From the NCBI GenBank assembly GCA_021018995.1, contig CM037588.1:150183725-150247724 (forward strand): a stretch of 64,000 nucleotides of DNA, given 5' to 3'. Of the stretch, positions 43,672 through 53,232 are shown piece by piece. The position numbers and the translations under genes are program-made. This DNA is from Chloranthus sessilifolius. Lineage: Eukaryota; Streptophyta; Magnoliopsida; Chloranthales; Chloranthaceae. Each line of letters opens with the position of its first letter. The first letter of the stretch is position 1. The notes under the pieces are model-generated. The model did no database searches and was not told the DNA's origin. It saw only the letters and a program-made list of their open reading frames with translations.

Positions 43672-45431
43672 CGAAGGCCTCACACCTCACACCAAGGATT
43701 CCAATGATTCACACCAAGAATGTAAGTCGGCTTCGCACCAAGCGCACGATAAATCAAAGATTCGCTCCTCGAGTTTTGAAAGATTCACTCTTTCGATTGA
43801 AAACTTTTCACAAGTTCTCTAAGGTTTGTACAAAAGCAAGCTCTTAATTTCATTAATCAATCAACTATTAAATTAAAGTCTTTACTTGCCTTTATATAGG
43901 CTAAGAATACCTAACTAAACATAAGTTCGAAATAAGAAAGTCCTAAAATAATTAAAACTTTAAATGACAAGTTTTTGCCTAAAATTTGTGTAGCCACCAA
44001 TTCACGGACGACTTTCACGGACGTCCGTCATATGACCAAGGATGTCCGTATTCGACGATGTGCACAAAACAGAACGGTGTCTAAATCACGGATGTCCTTG
44101 ATCACCAACGTGCTTGGGCATGGATAGAAACAATAATTTTTTTTTTCGTCCGTTCTGGAACCTACGGACATCACGGGCCCACTTTTTCTTTGATTTCCTC
44201 TTCTTCTCTACTTTGCCACGATTCCACCATGCGGATCTAAATTCTACATCATTCCCCCCTCCTTTAAAAAAGTTCGACGACTTCACACTTTAATCGAATT
44301 AATCTTCTGCGCGGAGATCATGAACACTATTTTGGGAATCTCGATCGGACGCGGCTTGGACAAATAAGCCAGATTTGACTCGGGTGAGATCCGATTCGAC
44401 TTTGTTACACCGATCTGAATTGGCATCGACACACGGCCAATATGATCTTCGGACTTGTGGGTCAGGGGATCGATAGACTTTATTGCAGATAATTGCTCTT
44501 CAACGATCTCAAGATATTCAGTGGTTTCAGGATCTTCAACCGTCTCATCAACCGGTTCGAAATCTTCAACCGGATGTTGTTCAGGCACAAGATCAATATG
44601 AATAACCGGATCTACTTGAGCAATGGTCTCCATCGATTCTTCCATAGGCATTGAAGTACTCTGATTCACCGTTGGTACGAGATCTTCCACCGGTACAGGT
44701 ACTTCCACGGGCGCAGATAGAAGAATTTTAACCCGTAAAGGTTTTCTCACGGGTATGGTTGTGGGGATGAAACTTGTAACCTTGGGTCTCAAAGCTTGAA
44801 TCATAACCAATACGTCTTCGGATAAATCGTGAATAAAATCTTTGATAAATATTTTATTGATATCTTCATGCCACGCAACCACTATCCGACGCGATCTTAG
44901 CAACTCGCAGTAAACATTGTTAAGAAGCGTCATATGCTTGAATATGGAACCATGTTAATCGGATGATCTACCTTTCTCATTGCACGATATTTTATCTACT
45001 TTCACCATCTTTTGACGTACAACGGAATATCCCACTGTTTCACAAACGTTCTTATGGAAATAATGTAATCGTTCAAATCATGAAGGGCTTCTAGAATCTG
45101 ATCTTTACTCATGATTTTGTCAATCCACTTGTCGACGGTTTGAACTTCGCTTTGCTACCAATTTGAGGACGGATATGACGCTAACCCTAAAATAGCGTAA
45201 AATCCCGCACGATAGGATTTAGGGTCCTCGATCTTGAAAGAAAACAAAAGTAAAAGGGGAGAAAAGAGGTACAAGATCTTCGGAATAGCTTCAAATAGGT
45301 TTGTCGGCTTTGCACCAACGATAGCTTTGAAGAATCACTCCTCAAAGGCAAAAACTCATCGCAAGTTTTCTACGAATGATGCACTCTTTCACAAGATGCA
45401 CGAAAACAACCTTAATTTCATTCATCATAAA
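43672..45431 (-). mobile_element. Element E: small gypsy element in the LTR of B
   Basis: 3' LTR about 43672-44251 (starts TGATGTAGAAT on the minus strand), preceded by a polypurine tract (TAAAGGAGGGGGGAA, 44266-44252). The 5' LTR starts at 45164 on the plus strand. A primer binding site variant TGGTAGCAAAGC lies at 45160-45149 (minus). Inside is one frame of unknown type. The LTRs share blocks with those of C and D (CTTCGCACCAAG, CTATTTTAGGGTTAGCG). It is flanked on both sides by a roughly 170-bp stretch of the LTR of B. Confidence 0.7.
44283..44933 (-). CDS. Unassigned 216-codon frame of element E
   Basis: It lies where Gag would be. The first third is mixed (LLRSRRIVVAWHEDINKIFI). The middle is rich in Pro, Val, Glu and Asp (PVEVPVPVEDLVPTV, EDFEPVDETVEDPETTEYLE). 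The end reads KPRPIEIPKIVFMISAQK. No zinc knuckle or known domain is visible. An upstream piece nearer the primer binding site reads MSKDQILEALHDLNDYI (about 45112-45060). It ends just before the polypurine tract, so it is the whole coding content of E. Confidence 0.45.
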   Translation of the reverse strand: MTLLNNVYCELLRSRRIVVAWHEDINKIFIKDFIHDLSEDVLVMIQALRPKVTSFIPTTIPVRKPLRVKILLSAPVEVPVPVEDLVPTVNQSTSMPMEESMETIAQVDPVIHIDLVPEQHPVEDFEPVDETVEDPETTEYLEIVEEQLSAIKSIDPLTHKSEDHIGRVSMPIQIGVTKSNRISPESNLAYLSKPRPIEIPKIVFMISAQKINSIKV

Positions 45432-45849
45432 TGGCTGATCACTGTGTTTTGAATATGAATTTGAAAACCGAATCCATCTCTTCTTTTAGTGGCTGATCAT
45501 CATAATTATTAGTATTATAACTTATAGAGGTGTCAGACCTTAGTCCAAATCACCCTTTTCTTATGATTTGGGCTTAATCTTCGTAAGGAGTCTTAGTTTA
45601 GGCTTTAACCCTCTACAAGCCTATCATGATAAGATATTAGGCATATGTTTAAACCTTGGTTTAATACGAAGCCATCCTACTGTTAGATCAAATCCGTTTT
45701 AAAGGAATTTCCGATTGTCGAGGTTAAGGTATGAACCCTTAATTTAAGTAGTCAATGACCAGAACCACGGGGGAAACTCCAATATCAAGGATATTTATTT
45801 GGATTTTATGGAGTAGTTGCCTTTAAGACTGATTGCTACTGTACAAAAT

Positions 45850-46130
45850 GATTGACTTTCAATGTTGATCATGATCACATAAAGCGATTGTCAATTATAA
45901 TGGTCGTGATTACATAAACCAATGTTAATGATTGACCGAAGTTGATCGAATTCGCGCATAGCGATGATGATCATGATCACGTAGAGCAATTATCATCAGG
46001 ATTGGTCACAACTACATAAAGTGACGATCAGCCGGAGTTGATCATGATCACGTAAAGAGATGATAATTATGATTGCGCGAAGCGATGATCTCTTAGTTAT
46101 GATCGCGTGAAGCGAGAACAACAATTTGTG
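45850..46130. repeat. GATCATGATCACG repeats in the left LTR of B
   Basis: About eight variants of TGATCATGATCACGTAAAGC spaced 25-45 bp. The same cluster is in the right LTR at 52575-52860. Confidence 0.8.
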
Positions 46131-46744
46131 AATGTTGGGTGTCGATGTCTAGAATTATTCTTTTAATTCGTAATTGCAACGCATACAAAGCGCATTAATT
46201 ACACAGGTACAGCCCGAATATATCAGGGATTAGGCAGGGGTACATAACCCACATGTCCTAACATAGCCCCAAATACATAAGGGATTAAGCACAGGTCGAA
46301 ACCTGTATAACCTAACTCGTAATTCCTAATTTAAAACTTAAGTATGGGTTCATGACCCATATCTTAAGTGCCACCCGTGTGAGAGACAATCTGAATCTCT
46401 AGAATTAAATCTAGACCTTCTTCCCGTAAAGTATTTCCAAAAATAAAGAGAGAAGCCGAAGAGATACCTTAAAGTATGTAAGTACAGAATCTATGTAATA
46501 GAATTTTCGGCAGGGCTCTCGGGTATGCAGATTCAGATCTCTAAGAATGAGAAGGGGCTTGCTATTTATAAAGTTACCGCGGTGGTTACTAGAAGTTACC
46601 ATCCGACAGTCTATGCATCTCAATATGAGATCTACAGTGAAATCGAGGCTGCGTAGGTCGCATGTGTGATGTAGATCAAGAAGTTATCTCTGCATAGGTA
46701 GTGAAAACAATCATCTACGCAACCCTTAAGCCAATGAGATTTGA

Positions 46745-47060
46745 GAGAAGTGGGTATAACCTATGCAGGGAGAGACCCACGCGAGGAAGACCTACGTGGG
46801 GAGAGACACAGGGAAAGACCCACGTAAGGGGAGAAAGACCAATGTGGGGAAAGACTTATGCAGGGAGAGACCCACGCTAGGACCTACCAGGGAGAGACCC
46901 ACGGGAGGAAAGACCTATATGGGGAGAGACCCGCACGGGGAAGAGATCCACAGCGGGAAATACCCTACGCGAAGAGAGGCCACCCACACGTGGAAGAGCC
47001 CCACGTGGGAAGAGTGGGAAGAGACCGATGCGGGGAGAAGATGGATGGGACATAAAGAGA
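46745..47060. repeat. GGGAGAGACCCACG repeats in the left LTR of B
   Basis: At least ten variants of GGGAGAGACCCACGC / GGAAGACCTACGTG. The block is missing from the right LTR. Position and the word CCCACGCAGG recall the CCTACGCAGGTA clusters of element A. Confidence 0.82.
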
Positions 47061-47489
47061 GAAAGTAGGGAAGATAGAGAGAGAGAAAGAGAAAGGAGAG
47101 AAAAGGGAGGAGTGAAGAGAGAGAAATAGAACGGGACCCACACAGGCTCCATCCCTGCGTGTGTCATCTTTTAGAGAGAAAATAGGAAGAGAAAGAAAGA
47201 GAAAGAAATAATGGTGGGACCCACGCAGGGGTGATCCTGTGCGGGTCATCCTATCCTTTCCCCGCTCTCTTTTTTTATTTTTTAATATTTATTTTTAAGA
47301 CACAATTTTGTGTCTACAGATGCCTCGATATTCGTTGAGTGCTAAAGATCGATGAAAATCGATCGTACGATCATCACATGACCTTAACTATGCTGTCCTT
47401 CTCTCTACGAAAAGAACCACCCATAATTTGATAAATCAAAACCTGAGAAAATATTCAAGTTTATCCAATCTGAGACTTCATAGAATTGA

Positions 47490-49180
47490 TTCAAAATTAC
47501 GATGGGCTTTGAATCTGAATTATATCAGCTAGCCCACTTTATTTTGCAAAATTTGATCAAAGTTACTGAATCAAAATCTGATAAAATTTAGATCAGGATA
47601 GCTGACATGAAATTTTGACGGGCTCCGAAATTTAACTGCATCAGACGTCCCGATTTAATTTTCACAATATTTGATCAGCTATCCGACCAAAATTTGGGAC
47701 AGGTACCGGGTATGAAACAAACCGGATTGCCCGAGTAATTTTTATCTAAAATTCAACTAAAATATGTAAGTTAAATTTTGATCAAGCATCGAGTTAAAAA
47801 CTCATTGCCGATTAAAATCTTGAAAATCTGTTAGGCTATCCAACCGGATTTTGGGACGGGTACTGGGTCTGAAACCAATCGGATTACCTGGATAATAATT
47901 TTTTAAATTCAACTAAAATATTTAAGTTGAATTTCGATCAGGTACCGAGTTATAAACTCATTGGATGACCTGATTAATTCCTGAAAATCAGTTAGGCTAT
48001 CCAACCAGCTTTTGGTACAGGTAAATCTGAAACTAATCGGATTACCCGAATAATATTTTCGAAAATTCAACCGAAACTCATAGGATGACCTGATTAAATT
48101 CCCGAAAATTTGTGAGGCTGTCCAACCAGATTTTGGGACGGGTACCGAGTTTGAAACCAATCGGATTACCGGAATAATAATTTCTGAAATTCAACCAAAA
48201 TACACAAGTTGCATTTTGATCGGGTACCGAGTTTGAAACTCATCGGATGGCCCGATTAAAATTTTGGAAATCTGTTAGGCTATCCAACCAGATTTTGGAT
48301 GGGCACCGGGCCTGAAACCAATCATATTACTTGGATAATAATTCTGAAATCCAACTAAAATATATAGGTTGAATTTCGATTGGGTATCTAGTTAGAAATT
48401 CATCAGATGACCCGATTAAATTCTCGAAAATCTGTTACACTATCCAACCCATAGTTACAAAGTTGGGAGTCAGTAATAAATCGACAAGGGTCTAAGTCGG
48501 GTAAAATTGGCAAAAATCTATTTAAGTCGGTCAAAGTCGGAAAACTCGGGGACATAAAAATTAAAAAAAATATAGAAAATATATCATAATTTATTTCAAG
48601 TTTAAAATAATAATATTAAGGTAGCATAAAATAGTCAAAACCTAAAAAACTGAACGACATAGTACAAAACCTAAAGGTTTTTTCCCGTTTAAGTATAAGT
48701 GATGAAAAAGAAAAAAAATCGGACCACATCACAAACATCGCCAATTAATCGGTTGAGTTGCGACTTGGCCGATTAATCAACGATAAAGTTGGGATGACTG
48801 CAAGTCACCGACTGTTTAAAAAAATCGGAGACTTTTGTGACTATGATCCAACCAGATTTTGGGATGGGTATTGGGTGTGAAACCAATCGGATTACTCAGA
48901 TAATAATTTCTGAAATTTAACTAAAATACGTAAATTGAATTTCTATCGGGTATTGAGTTACAAACTCATCAGATGACCCAATTAAAATTTTTGAAAACCT
49001 GTTAGGCTTTTCAACCTGATTTTGGGACGGGTGCCAAGTCGGAAACCAATCGGATTACCCAGATACTATTTTCTAAAGTTCAACTAAAATATGTAAGTTG
49101 AATTTCGATCGGGAATCGAGTTAGAAACTAATCGGATGGCCCGATTAAAAATTTGTCAGATTCGATCAGACTATCTGATT
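47490..49180 (-). repeat. Tandem array, about 150-bp unit, element B
   Basis: Eight to nine units contain CTGTTAGGCTATCCAACC, TTTTGGGACGGGTACCGGG, AACCAATCGGATTACC and AAATTCAACTAAAATA. A MITE (48450-48845) sits inside one unit. Confidence 0.9.
48450..48845. mobile_element. hAT-type MITE, 396 bp, in the array of B
   Basis: The left end is CATAGTTACAAAGTTGGGAG; the right end, inversely, is CATAGTCACAAAAGTCTCCG. Exact 8-bp duplications ATCCAACC flank it (48442-48449, 48846-48853). The inside has AAGTCGG words and no coding. Confidence 0.9.
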
Positions 49181-49599
49181 CAAAATCTGAATGGGTACCA
49201 GGTACGAAATTGATTGGATGATCCAGTCAATATTCTTTGCAAAATTCAACTAAAATAATTAAGTCAAAATTTTGACGAGCTCTGGATTGGGTAGCTCAGT
49301 TTATTTTATTAAAATCTGATTGGAGTATCTGTCTCAGAACTTTGACGGACTCTATATCTGGTAGCTCGATTTATTTTAACATATCAGGATTGCCAAAATG
49401 TCTGACTAGGAATGTGACGGGTGCCCTTAGAAGGCTTTTGTTGAGTCACCTGATTTGTTGAATACAAAATTTGATCGGAATAACCGATTCAAGATTTTGA
49501 CGGGTATCGACTTACCCAATTATTTCACAAGTTGCAATTTACATATTCTCACAATCCATTCTCATGTGAATATTCGAGATTACACATGACATACCTACA

Positions 49600-49960
49600 T
49601 ATGCCCTTACACTATTTATTCTTGTGCGAGTAGGGTAATACATATAACGTACCTTCATCCCTATCCTCTGCAGTTTAACCTTGTAGCGTGTAAGAGGTTA
49701 CATATGATAAAATGTATCTATGTACATTACCTTCAGCAGTTTATCCTCGTGCGAGTAGGAGGTTACATGATGATGATGATGCACCTATGTACATCCCTGA
49801 CGCAGTTTAGGCTCGTGCGAGTGGGGGTTACATGATGATGATGTACCTATGTACATGCCTCATGTAGTTTAGCCTCGTGCGAGTGGGGGTTACATGATGA
49901 TGATGTACCTATGTACATGCCTCATGTAGTTTAGCCTCGTGCGAGTAGGAGGTTACATGC
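49600..49960 (-). repeat. Tandem array, about 60-bp unit, element B
   Basis: Six units hold CTCGTGCGAGT, GGTTACATGATGATGATG and TACCTATGTACATG. The units near 49810-49930 are almost identical, so expansion was recent relative to the rest. Confidence 0.88.
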
Positions 49961-50300
49961 AACCGTCGATAGGTGGTAACTCATTTCTTTATGCAGATGT
50001 GAACCCTTTGAGTGGGTTGTACAGACGACAGACAATCCTTCCACTTGGGTTCGAACTCCTGGGAGTTTTCGAGTGACGATCACAGAGCGTTAAATGACGA
50101 AGAAAAGATCTTCTCTCCTGAACGATCGATTTTTGAAGGCATTCAACATTCAAATTGGATAGGCCTTCGGATTTTGTTGTATTTTGTGCCTACGCTCAAT
50201 AAGTGTCTTAGAGGCTCGAAGCACCATATTCTCCTTTTGAGTGAGGTATTGCCTCCTGTTCTGTCGAAAACTTTAGTTGATGATTGCATTTTCAGTATTA

Positions 50301-50335
<35 letters not shown>

Positions 50336-50337
50336 TT
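50301..50337. repeat. ATT trinucleotide run
   Basis: About twelve ATT units just downstream (in element sense) of the gag of element B. Confidence 0.95.
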
Positions 50338-50439
50338 TGAAATATTAGGTTAGAAACCTTTCAATATTCGTAGCTCTCAAAGACATTTCTTCCAACGTTT
50401 TTGGAGCCCTTCCATGAAGAGGTATACCTATATCATTCT

Positions 50440-51165
50440 TTAGACTAGTGAGGCACACATCCGAACTGCCTCCGGTTTTGTAATCTTTAACGAACCAAGA
50501 AGGTTAGCATTTCTCCACCTTGTGCTATAATCATCAACCTTTTCACGTGGTTGCTGCTCCATTTGTGATAACTCTGCAATCCCTATAGTTCTATGAGTAC
50601 TAAAAAATCTCTGCAGAAACCGCTCCTGCATTTGATCCCAACTCGTTACCGAATTGGGTGGTAGCTTTGTATACCAGGTGAAAGCCAGTCCTTTAAGGTT
50701 TGTACGAACTGCTTTAACAACAACCGCACTATTCTTGGCAGTGTCTCCACATGTTGCCACGAAATTTTTCAGATGCTCTTGAGCGGAACCACTTCCATTG
50801 AAGCGAGTAAGTTTTGGTTGTTGATAGTTGGCTGGAAATGAAGCATCATCTATTTTTGGCGGGTAGGTCTTTCTATAAGACTGAGAAGTCCTTCGTAAGT
50901 CTCTGAGACTTTCAGTTATCATGTGTTGAACTTGATCCATCGATAAGATATTATCAACTTCTTTCCTCTGCTTGTCTCTTTCAAGAAATGCAGTTATTTT
51001 AGTGTCATGAATACTGATAGTGCGACGCAACTCTTGAATTTGTTCTAGAGGAGATGTATTGTCTTCACTAGAAACCATCATGACTGACATGACAGTAGGA
51101 AGTGTCATCATTATAACTTTTGCTGAGATGTAAGGGGTTTCAGAGTGAGGGAGTTTGATAAACAA
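50440..51165 (-). CDS. gag capsid region of element B, open frame
   Basis: A 241-codon frame without stops. SPLEQIQELRRTISIHDTKI (about residues 38-57) looks like a coiled coil. The capsid reads LTRFNGSGSAQEHLKNFVAT, then KGLAFTWYTKLPPNSVTSWD, FLQRFFSTHRTIGIAELSQM and WRNANLLGSLKITKPEAVRM, a full Retrotrans_gag domain. It packages element RNA in this family. The matching frame in element A (24665-25573) is broken. The upstream part, 51322-51645, is in a separate frame. No protease or polymerase follows. Confidence 0.82.
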   Translation of the reverse strand: MFIKLPHSETPYISAKVIMMTLPTVMSVMMVSSEDNTSPLEQIQELRRTISIHDTKITAFLERDKQRKEVDNILSMDQVQHMITESLRDLRRTSQSYRKTYPPKIDDASFPANYQQPKLTRFNGSGSAQEHLKNFVATCGDTAKNSAVVVKAVRTNLKGLAFTWYTKLPPNSVTSWDQMQERFLQRFFSTHRTIGIAELSQMEQQPREKVDDYSTRWRNANLLGSLKITKPEAVRMCASLV

Positions 51166-51199
51166 GCCTCACTTGAAGGAGACTTATTATCATTAGGCT

Positions 51200-51650
51200 T
51201 CACATATGAAGTGATCATTTCATTTGCCTTCATCAATTGCTTTCGGATAAAGTGACACAGGTACACTAGCGGTTCTCAGTGTTCCTGTAGGGCTCACCAA
51301 GTTTTATCGGGATGATTTTGCTTATGCAGGTTCAAGAGATTCATCCTTCGAGAAGAGGGAATAATCGGAATTTTCGTATGGTACACTCCCAGTCGAAGTG
51401 AACGAATTAGTGGAAATTGGTTCCTTCATGTGAGAATGTTCTTCTAACATTGAGTGAGCCATGAGGTCGGTTGAGTAGTGAAGAGATGCCTCCTCAGTTT
51501 GAGGGTATGCCTTCACCACACATTGGACATTAGCGGATGAGGATACAATATTCTTATCAGAAGCCACTGAGTTGATTGGTAAGTTGAATAAATCTACTGC
51601 ATGGAAGAACCAAGGATTAAATAAATGTCTGCATGGAAGAACCAACGATT
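51200..51650 (-). pseudogene. N-terminal gag region of element B
   Basis: The frame 51645-51322 reads LPINSVASDKNIVSSSANVQ, then LMAHSMLEEHSHMKEPISTN. No domain is known; it corresponds to the unstructured N-terminal part of the gag of element A. A stop and frame change separate it from the capsid frame. Confidence 0.5.
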
Positions 51651-51747
51651 AATCATTTATCGTATTCGATTCTTTTTTAGAGAGTTAATTCACTTTGTAG
51701 CTTAAAGATGAGAGGAGAAGTGTGTCCCACCGGATGTGCCAGAAATT

Positions 51748-53227
51748 AATAAACAACAAATATGCGTAGAAAATAAATTCATCACAAATAAATCGTAACA
51801 AATTTTCCCTCGCTAGGAGAGGTTTTATTGAAATGGTGGACTTTACACTTTCGGGTATCGTAATCAATGCCCCGTTAATTACATCATATACATGAATACC
51901 TCTAATTATAAGCTACGAAAGAAAAGTAAAATATTTATATCTATGAAAATAATAAGAAAATTTTCTAAGTTCCAAGTCTTCATCATCGCCGTCGTCTTTA
52001 ACATCAATGTGTCATGAGATAATTGTGCAGCATAGTGTCCTCGTCGGACCCTAGGGATGTGGAAGAAGGGACGACGAATAAAAGAGCCTCTCTGCCTAAA
52101 ACCAGACCTATCCGATTGATAAGCATGGGTCATTATGGGTGCAAGAAGCTCGTGCATGAATCTCGTCACTAGCTCTTGGTGTCGTGTTTCGAATATGAAT
52201 TCGAAAATCGGATCCATCACTTCTTTTAGTGGCTGATCATCATAATTATAAGTATTATAACTTGTAGAGGTGTCAGACCTTAGTCAAAATCACACTTTTC
52301 TTGCGGTTTGGGATTAATCTTCGTAATTAGTCTTAGTTTAGGCTTTAGCCCTCTACAAGCCCCTTATGATAAGATATTAGCCATGTGTTTAAACCTTGGT
52401 TTAATATGAAGCCATCCTACCGCTAGATTGAATCCGGTTTTTAAGGAATTTTCGTTCTTGGGGTTAAGGTATGAGCCCTTAATTTAAGGGTTCAATGACT
52501 CGAACCACGAGGGAAACTCCAATATCAAGGATGTTTATCTAAATTTTATGGAGTAGTTGCCTTTAAGACTGATCGCAACCGTAGAGAACGATCGACTTTC
52601 AATTTCGATCATGATCGCGTAAGTGATTGTCAATTATAATGGTCGTGATTGCATAAAACAATGATAATGATTGACCGAAGTTGAATGTATTTGTGCATAG
52701 CAGCGATGATCATGATCACGTAGAGCAATGATCATCGGGATTGGTCACAATTACGTAAAGTGATGATCAATCGGAGTTGATCACGATCACGTAAAGAGAT
52801 GATTATGATTTCACAAAATGATGATCTCTGAATTATGATTGCGTGAAGCGATAACAACCATTTTTTAATGTTTGGGTGTCGATGTCCGAAATTATTTTTT
52901 TAATTTGTGATTGTAACCTATACAAAGGGCATTAAATTTCCTAGTTATAGTCCGAATATATCAGGGACGAGAGAAAGGGAAAGGGAAAGAGAAAGGAGGA
53001 GAGAAGAGAGATAGAATGGGACCCACGCAAGGTCCATCCCTACATGGTTCATCGTTTAGAGAGAAAATAGGAAGAGAAAGAAAGAGAAACTGTAGGGAAG
53101 AGAAATAAATAATGGTAGGATCCACGTAGGGGAGACCCTGCATGGGTCATCGTATCCGTTCCCCGTTCTCTTTATTTATTTATTTATTTTTTATGTTTGT
53201 TTTTAAGACACAGTTTTTGTGTTTACA
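51748..53227 (-). repeat. 5' LTR of element B (shortened)
   Basis: It starts AATAAACAACAAATATGCG (first TG mutated to AA) and ends GTGTTTACA. About 850 bp present in the left LTR are missing at about 52967, where GAATATATCAGGGA runs directly into the GAGAAAGGGAAAG stretch. Confidence 0.85.
51906..52220 (-). CDS. LTR-encoded small protein, right copy of element B
   Basis: A 104-codon open frame: MDPIFEFIFETRHQELVTRF, then MHELLAPIMTHAYQSDRSGF, then RQRGSFIRRPFFHIPRV. It is homologous to the frames at 18877-19107 and 26709-26954 in element A. The frame can be followed upstream as SYNTYNYDDQPLKEV. I know no family for it. It sits in the 3' half of the LTR in element orientation. Confidence 0.55.
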   Translation of the reverse strand: MMDPIFEFIFETRHQELVTRFMHELLAPIMTHAYQSDRSGFRQRGSFIRRPFFHIPRVRRGHYAAQLSHDTLMLKTTAMMKTWNLENFLIIFIDINILLFFRSL

Positions 53228-53232
53228 ACGTT

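Larger units (their letters stand above)
42826..47318 (-). repeat. 3' LTR of element B with two inserts
   Basis: It starts TGTAAACTACAAATTTGTG and ends GTGTCTACA. The GATACG MITE (43356-43585) and element E (43672-45431) are inside. Without them it is about 2.3-2.5 kb. It keeps about 850 bp (about 46240-47070) that the right LTR lacks. Confidence 0.82.
42826..53227 (-). mobile_element. Element B: gag-only gypsy element (minus strand), relative of A
   Basis: Left LTR 42826-47318 (with inserts) and right LTR 51748-53227. On the minus strand the order is 5' LTR, primer binding site (51724-51743), gag (about 51650-50440), tandem arrays (49960-47490), polypurine tract (47336-47319) and 3' LTR. 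The target duplication is ACATT/ACGTT. No polymerase genes are present. It shares plan, gag, arrays, primer binding site and LTR reading frame with element A at clearly lower identity. Confidence 0.87.

Noticed and set aside
49600..49960. Regular 60-bp repeats resembling a CRISPR array
   Set aside because: The repeated part fills the whole unit with no unique spacers, the DNA is eukaryotic, and the same units occur at the same place in element A.
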